5,431 bases of DNA from NCBI GenBank assembly GCA_031289865.1, contig JAITOQ010000043.1, forward strand, positions 1 to 5,431, written 5' to 3'. The notes under the pieces are model-generated. The model was not told the DNA's origin, searched no databases, and saw only the letters and a program-made list of their open reading frames with translations. A program made the translations under genes and the position numbers. This stretch comes from Clostridiales bacterium. GTDB lineage: Bacteria > Bacillota > Clostridia > Christensenellales > JAISNN01. Below, piece after piece: positions 1-2,888 of the stretch; the stretch's first letter is position 1; each line of letters opens with the position of its first letter.

Positions 1-254
1 GACACCGCGGACTTTGCGTAACGTATCAAAAAATCCTCCGCGGACTCTTTCGCGTCAACCGAAAAATACTCCGCTTCGCTCTCGACAAACAGCGGTAACG
101 GCGGCGAAAGATAAAGCTCCGGATGGGGATTAAACCCTTGAGAATACGATATCGAAAGCCCCGCACGGCGAATCGAACGAATGACCGTACGGAGCGTGTC
201 GATGTGTGAAACATATACGGCGTTGCCGATTTTTTTATACTTTATAGTTATCAT
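1..254 (-). CDS. DUF2344 / TIGR03936 radical SAM-linked protein, N-terminal part (truncated by window edge)
   Basis: The frame opens with ATG at 254-252 on the minus strand and stays open for 84 codons to the left edge, so the C-terminal part is missing. A good Shine-Dalgarno (AAAGGA, about 6 nt before the ATG) fixes the start. The product begins MITIKYKKIGNAVYVSHIDT, and residues 15-55 carry the family hallmarks: VSHIDTLR, then IRRAGLSISYSQGFNPHPEL, then SPPLPL. These match the N-terminus of DUF2344 (TIGR03936), a family of unknown biochemical function encoded next to, or fused with, TIGR03960 radical SAM proteins. Here it is a separate gene lying 65 nt after the radical SAM stop codon on the same strand, so the two are probably co-transcribed. 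In many Firmicutes an RNase E/G gene and rplU/rpmA follow; that is expectation from memory, not seen here. The overlapping frame at 26-214 on the same strand is a shadow. Confidence 0.9.
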   Translation of the reverse strand, partial: MITIKYKKIGNAVYVSHIDTLRTVIRSIRRAGLSISYSQGFNPHPELYLSPPLPLFVESEAEYFSVDAKESAEDFLIRYAKSAV

Positions 255-319
255 GGTTTTCCTTTTTGGAGTTGAACTTTTTTAATGCAGAATGACACCT
301 ACTTTTTATTCCGCAATTT

Positions 320-343
320 TCAACTTTCAATTTTCAACTTTTT
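320..343 (-). repeat. AT-rich dispersed repeat supplying the 3' end of the radical SAM gene
   Basis: On the minus strand this reads AAAAAG followed by TTGAAAATTGAAAGTTGA. The 18-mer occurs exactly, in inverted orientation, at 2141-2158 on the other side of the gene. The final TGA of the 18-mer is the stop codon of the radical SAM gene. Similarity continues loosely past the stop: AAATTGCGGA here corresponds to GAAAGTTGCGGA in the plus-strand copy. Confidence 0.75.
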
Positions 344-2089
344 ACGCGTCGGAAGGCAGCCCGCTCCGCACTTGTTACAATCCTCAAAACACCCGTCGGT
401 CGTTTCGCCTCTGTACGCTTTTTCACGTTCGTTTTTGAGGTAGTCGCGGCGAATAGAAAAATCGATGAAGTCCCACGGTAGGGGCGCGTCTTTCGGTATT
501 TCGTTTAGGTAAGAGTTGAGGTCAAGCCCCGATGCGGTAAAAGCTTCCGTCCATTTTTTTGCGTCAAAGCGTTCGCTCCACGCGTCAAAAAAACAGCCTG
601 TGCGGTATGCGTTCAGTATCACGCGCCCAAGCTCGCGTCCTCCGCGTGCCATGACGCATTCGAGACGGGAGGATTTTGCGTCGTGATAGCTGTAGGTCAC
701 GCCTTTCATCGGTCGGAACGCGTTTTTGAGGAGGGTCTGTTTGGCGACCGCCTCTTCTTCCGTGATCATGCGTTCGCGCTCAAACGGGGTGAGGGGCTTA
801 GGGATAAATACCGACGTACTGACCGTCACGGTGAGGGAGTTGTCGTGCTTGATTTCGCGGTATAGAGCGCGAATATTCTTGACGGTTTCGACGATGCCGA
901 GAATGTCGTCGTCGGTTTCGGTGGGGAGTCCGATCATAAAATAGAGCTTGAGAGTTCGGTAGCCGTTTCGGATCGCGCTCCCGATAGATTCGCGTATATT
1001 TTCGTCGGTGATATTCTTGTTGATGACGTCGCGCATACGCTGCGTACCCGCCTCCGGCGCAAACGTGAGGGAGCTTTTACGCGTGTTGTCCGTGTATTCG
1101 GCAAAAAAACTGTCGAGACGCAAGGACGGGAGAGAGAGATTTATGTGCCGTGCGCGCACTTCGGGCTTGATTTCGTTTAGGAGCGAGCGGAGGCAACTGT
1201 AGTCGCTCGTGCTTAGCGAGGCGAGAGTGATTTCCTCAAATCCCGTGTTTTCGATGAGCGAAAAGATGGTCTTTTTGAGGGTTTCTTGACTTCGTTCGCG
1301 GATAGGTCGGTAAAAGAATGCCGCTTGACAAAACCTACAGCCGCTCCTACAGCCGCGGTACAGCTCGACGACCGCACGGTCGTGGACGATTTCGATATTC
1401 GGGACGAGGGGTTTTTGCGGAGGAATCGCCGCGTCAAAGTCCTTTACCCAAACTTTTTTTACGACGGTTTTTTCGTCGGAAAGGGCGGGGATAAAAATCC
1501 CCTTGATATTCATAGCGTCGCGCAAAAAAGCGGTTTTGTCGTAGTCGGCGCGGAGCTTGTGCGCGCTATAGAGCCGTGTAAATTCGACGATAGCGTCCTC
1601 GCCCTCGCCTATGAGTACCGCGTCCAAAAAGTCCGCGTAGGGCATAGGATTGACACAGCACGGACCGCCGCCCAAGAGGACGGGAAATTCGTTTCCGCGC
1701 TCACGAGCAAGGAGCGGAATCTCCGCAAGGTCGAGCATGTAGAGGATATTTGTGTATATCAATTCGTGCTGTACCGAAAAGCCGAGGATATCAAATTCCT
1801 TTAAGGGCTTTTTGGTCTCGACCGACATGAGCGGGAGCTTGTTTTCGCGAAGCACCGCCGCAAAATCCGTCCACGGCGCAAAGCAACGCTCCGCGACAAA
1901 TTCTTTTTGAGAATTTATCGCGGAATAGAGTATCTGAAGACCCAGATTACTCATGCCGATTTCGTAGGTTTCGGGAAAGCAAAGACAGACGCGTACGTCC
2001 GCTTTTTTGTCCATATCGGGCAAATTGTATTCGCCGCCGACGTAACGCCCCGGCTTTTCCACTTGTTTCATCAGTTCAAAAAATTCCAT
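320..2089 (-). CDS. TIGR03960-type B12-binding-like radical SAM protein
   Basis: This is a complete 589-residue protein, close to the size I expect for the family (about 600). Residues 1-30 hold the typical opening KPGRYVGGEYN. Residues 30-170 form a cobalamin-binding-like Rossmann domain (YEIGMSNLGLQILY at 42-55, LGGGPCCVNP at 139-148, GEGEDA at 161-166). I see no clear DxHxxG cobalamin ligand motif, so B12 binding is uncertain. The radical SAM core spans about 237-450. Its CxxxCxxC cluster is C247, C251 and C254, within YRGCRSGCRFCQA, and would bind a 4Fe-4S cluster and SAM. LTFAPEAGTQRMR (341-353) and the GLPTETDDD stretch (387-395) are also typical. A second Cys group at the C-terminus (C567, C571, C574, C578) probably binds a metal or FeS cluster. 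The substrate is unknown; the partner is the adjacent DUF2344 protein. No Shine-Dalgarno precedes the ATG, and a promoter lies immediately upstream. The last six residues, KLKIES, and the stop come from a dispersed repeat. Confidence 0.93.
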   Translation of the reverse strand: MEFFELMKQVEKPGRYVGGEYNLPDMDKKADVRVCLCFPETYEIGMSNLGLQILYSAINSQKEFVAERCFAPWTDFAAVLRENKLPLMSVETKKPLKEFDILGFSVQHELIYTNILYMLDLAEIPLLARERGNEFPVLLGGGPCCVNPMPYADFLDAVLIGEGEDAIVEFTRLYSAHKLRADYDKTAFLRDAMNIKGIFIPALSDEKTVVKKVWVKDFDAAIPPQKPLVPNIEIVHDRAVVELYRGCRSGCRFCQAAFFYRPIRERSQETLKKTIFSLIENTGFEEITLASLSTSDYSCLRSLLNEIKPEVRARHINLSLPSLRLDSFFAEYTDNTRKSSLTFAPEAGTQRMRDVINKNITDENIRESIGSAIRNGYRTLKLYFMIGLPTETDDDILGIVETVKNIRALYREIKHDNSLTVTVSTSVFIPKPLTPFERERMITEEEAVAKQTLLKNAFRPMKGVTYSYHDAKSSRLECVMARGGRELGRVILNAYRTGCFFDAWSERFDAKKWTEAFTASGLDLNSYLNEIPKDAPLPWDFIDFSIRRDYLKNEREKAYRGETTDGCFEDCNKCGAGCLPTRKKLKIES

Positions 2090-2098
2090 AGCGGATAT

Positions 2099-2127
2099 AT
2101 TGTAGTATAAACGACGGAGAAAGTCAA
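2099..2127 (-). promoter_or_regulatory. Sigma-A type promoter of the radical SAM / DUF2344 operon
   Basis: Read on the minus strand, TTGACT (2127-2122) is followed by exactly 17 nt and then TACAAT (2104-2099). This is one mismatch from consensus in each hexamer with ideal spacing. Counting from the -10 box places +1 near 2092 (a G), only 3 nt before the ATG at 2089. No other start or promoter is evident. Confidence 0.75.
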
Positions 2128-2136
2128 GTAAACTGT

Positions 2137-2175
2137 GAAATTGAAAATTGAAAGTTGAGATTTGAAAGTTGCGGA
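2137..2175 (+). repeat. AT-rich TTGAAAATTGAAAGTTGA-type repeat
   Basis: This is tandem-like GAAATTGAAAATTGAAAGTTGAGATTTGAAAG material ending in TTGCGGA. The 18-mer at 2141-2158 is an exact inverted copy of 320-337. The two copies flank the radical SAM gene and point away from it. No gene is visible here. I read it as part of a dispersed intergenic repeat family. Confidence 0.65.
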
Positions 2176-2182
2176 TTTTTTA

Positions 2183-2257
2183 ATACAGAATGCAGAATTT
2201 AGAATGAATGCAAAATGCAAAATTTAGAATGAATGCAAAATGCAGAATGCAGAATTG
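2183..2257 (+). repeat. Short-period GAATGCA / GAATTTA / AAATGCA repeat cluster
   Basis: The stretch is built from 7-8 nt words such as CAGAATG, AGAATGA and CAAAATG. It includes a 24-bp direct duplication at 2196-2219 and 2221-2244, offset by 25 bp. It ends in AGAATTGCGGATTT, echoing the TTGCGGATTT at 2169-2178. A related word (TTTTTTAATGCAGAATG) lies at 279-295 in the gap between the two minus-strand genes, and matches TTTTTTAATACAGAATG at 2176-2192. Short frames across it on either strand are compositional and are not called as genes. Confidence 0.7.
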
Positions 2258-2286
2258 CGGATTTAAAAAGAAGTCGGTGTTTCGCT

Positions 2287-2496
2287 TGTAGGGGCGACCG
2301 CCTCGGTCGCCCGAAATCCGAATCAAAATGTAGGGGCGACCGTCTCGGTCGCCCGAAATCCGAATCAAAATGTAGGGGACGATGCCTCATCGTCCCGTAT
2401 CCGAATCAAAATGTAGGGGCGACCGCCTCGGTCGCCCGAAATCCTTATCGAAATGTAGGGGCGACCGCCTTCATCGTCCCGTAATCCGAATAAAAA
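2287..2496. repeat. Array of five 41-43 bp palindromic (REP-like) units
   Basis: Units start at 2287, 2329, 2371, 2412 and 2454, and each begins TGTAGGGG. Units 1 and 4 contain a perfect 9-bp inverted repeat, GGGCGACCG-CCT-CGGTCGCCC. Unit 2 is the same with a TCT loop. Unit 3 has a different but equally perfect stem, GGGACGATG-CCT-CATCGTCCC. Unit 5 combines the left arm of the first type with the right arm of the second and cannot form the full stem. Units are joined by AATCCGAATCAAAA-like linkers. The array lies upstream of both divergent promoters, so it is not in either deduced mRNA. I know of similar palindromic intergenic repeats in gut Clostridia, but no mobility gene is visible here. 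Confidence 0.85.
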
Positions 2497-2539
2497 CCGC
2501 AAAAAAACAGAAAAAATAAAAAAAACTCCAAAAAATGTA

Positions 2540-2568
2540 TTTACAAAATTTACAAATTATGCTACAAT
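2540..2568 (+). promoter_or_regulatory. Extended -10 sigma-A promoter for the leader and surface-protein gene
   Basis: TTTACA (2540-2545), a 17-nt spacer and TACAAT (2563-2568) lie in a strongly AT-rich stretch. The TG of an extended -10 (TGnTACAAT) sits at 2560-2561. The predicted start is near 2575. This gives an untranslated leader of about 310 nt before the ATG at 2889. It is the only convincing plus-strand promoter before that gene. Confidence 0.75.
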
Positions 2569-2591
2569 AGATTTGATTTAATAAACAAAAA

Positions 2592-2651
2592 ATCGGCGGC
2601 ATAAAATTCCCCTATGGGGGAGGGGTGGCGGCGAATGCCGACGGGGTGGTT
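2592..2651 (+). repeat. GC-rich hairpin repeat element in the leader
   Basis: TCCCC-TATG-GGGGA (2608-2621) and CGGC-GAAT-GCCG (2629-2640) are two adjacent perfect small hairpins. They lie within a GC-rich island (AGGGGTGGCGG..., ACGGGGTGGTT) surrounded by AT-rich DNA. TCGGC at 2593-2597 can also pair with GCCGA at 2637-2641 to close a larger structure. The layout resembles a dispersed intergenic element I associate with Clostridia genomes (AATTCCCC...GGGGTGG...CGGGGTGGTT). That recognition is from memory and unchecked. Confidence 0.6.
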
Positions 2652-2700
2652 AAACGTCGGTAGGACTAACAAAAAATCTCAAAAAACGGAGAAACGGTAA

Positions 2701-2763
2701 ATGAAACGCTATATTACACATATCGGGGGGGGGGTTGCTATTCAGCCTCCTATATGCATGTAG
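2701..2763 (+). CDS. Possible 20-residue leader ORF through a G10 tract
   Basis: ATG at 2701 is preceded by GGAG at 2688-2691 (9-nt spacer). The frame reads MKRYITHI then GGGVAIQPPICM and stops at TAG 2761-2763. The Gly codons lie in ten consecutive Gs (2725-2734), so a change of run length or slippage would move translation into another frame. The frame reached by adding one G stays open to a TAA at about 2808-2810 and reads CYSASYMHVEAFYRGAFQ and onward. It is too short to prove coding. It could be a leader peptide, or a chance reading of a dispersed element. Confidence 0.35.
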   Translation: MKRYITHIGGGVAIQPPICM

Positions 2764-2768
2764 AAGCC

Positions 2769-2809
2769 TTTTATCGAGGCGCATTTCAACTGTCAAAAAT
2801 CCGATAAAA
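2769..2809 (+). other. Stem-loop with 8-bp perfect stem in the leader
   Basis: TTTTATCG (2769-2776) is exactly complementary to CGATAAAA (2802-2809), with a 25-nt loop in which ATTT and AAAT can pair further. It sits 11 nt before the terminator stem and is probably part of the same folded leader. Confidence 0.5.
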
Positions 2810-2820
2810 CACGGTACAAT

Positions 2821-2861
2821 AGCCACCGCGGGTCCACAATAGGACTCGCGGCGGCTTTTTT
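2821..2861 (+). terminator. Intrinsic terminator upstream of the surface-protein gene
   Basis: AGCCACCGCGGGTCC (2821-2835) pairs with GGACTCGCGGCGGCT (2842-2856) around the 6-nt loop ACAATA. The stem has 15 positions with one A-C mismatch and one G-T wobble. It is followed by six Ts (2856-2861) and TATATTT. It lies 27 nt before the ATG at 2889 and downstream of the only convincing promoter. That points to attenuation or to the 3' end of a small transcript. Confidence 0.85.
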
Positions 2862-2876
2862 ATATTTACAACAAAA

Positions 2877-2882
2877 AAGGAG
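2877..2882 (+). promoter_or_regulatory. Ribosome binding site of the surface-protein gene
   Basis: AAGGAG is followed by a 6-nt spacer (AACACC) and ATG at 2889. It is a strong site that fixes the start of the long open frame. It lies just beyond the terminator T-tract, so it is present only in read-through transcripts. Confidence 0.85.
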
Positions 2883-2888
2883 AACACC

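Larger units (their letters stand above)
2575..2866 (+). ncRNA. Structured leader RNA ending in an intrinsic terminator (candidate attenuator or small RNA)
   Basis: The segment runs from the predicted transcription start to the T-tract of a strong terminator, about 290 nt. In order it contains a hairpin-forming dispersed element (about 2592-2651), a Shine-Dalgarno plus 20-codon ORF with a run of ten Gs (2701-2763), a hairpin over 2731-2750 (GGGG[TT]GCT-ATTC-AGCCTCC), an 8-bp stem TTTTATCG (2769-2776) / CGATAAAA (2802-2809), and the terminator at 2821-2861. No promoter is visible between the terminator and the next gene, so that gene probably depends on read-through. It matches no riboswitch class I can name. 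It could instead be an independent small RNA or a degenerate mobile repeat. Confidence 0.45.

Noticed and set aside
1286..1804. 172-codon open frame on the plus strand
   Set aside because: It lies wholly antisense to the well-supported radical SAM gene, has no family features, and reflects that gene's codon pattern.
2180..2484. Short open frames on both strands across the repeat region
   Set aside because: Their translations are simply the repeats read as protein (for example recurring GDRLGRPKSESKC), with no start context.
2287..2496. Regularly spaced units resembling a CRISPR array
   Set aside because: The units are almost contiguous palindromes with near-identical linkers. There are no unique spacers and no cas genes are visible.
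2815..2820. TACAAT as a second -10 box for the surface gene
   Set aside because: There is no acceptable -35 at 16-18 nt and no TGn extension. Its start point would fall inside the terminator's 5' arm.
2810..2861. T-box-like signature (ACCGCGGGTCC followed by a terminator)
   Set aside because: The bases before ACCGCG are AGCC rather than the UGGN needed to pair with tRNA. No Stem I with a specifier loop is recognisable, and the downstream gene is not amino-acid related.
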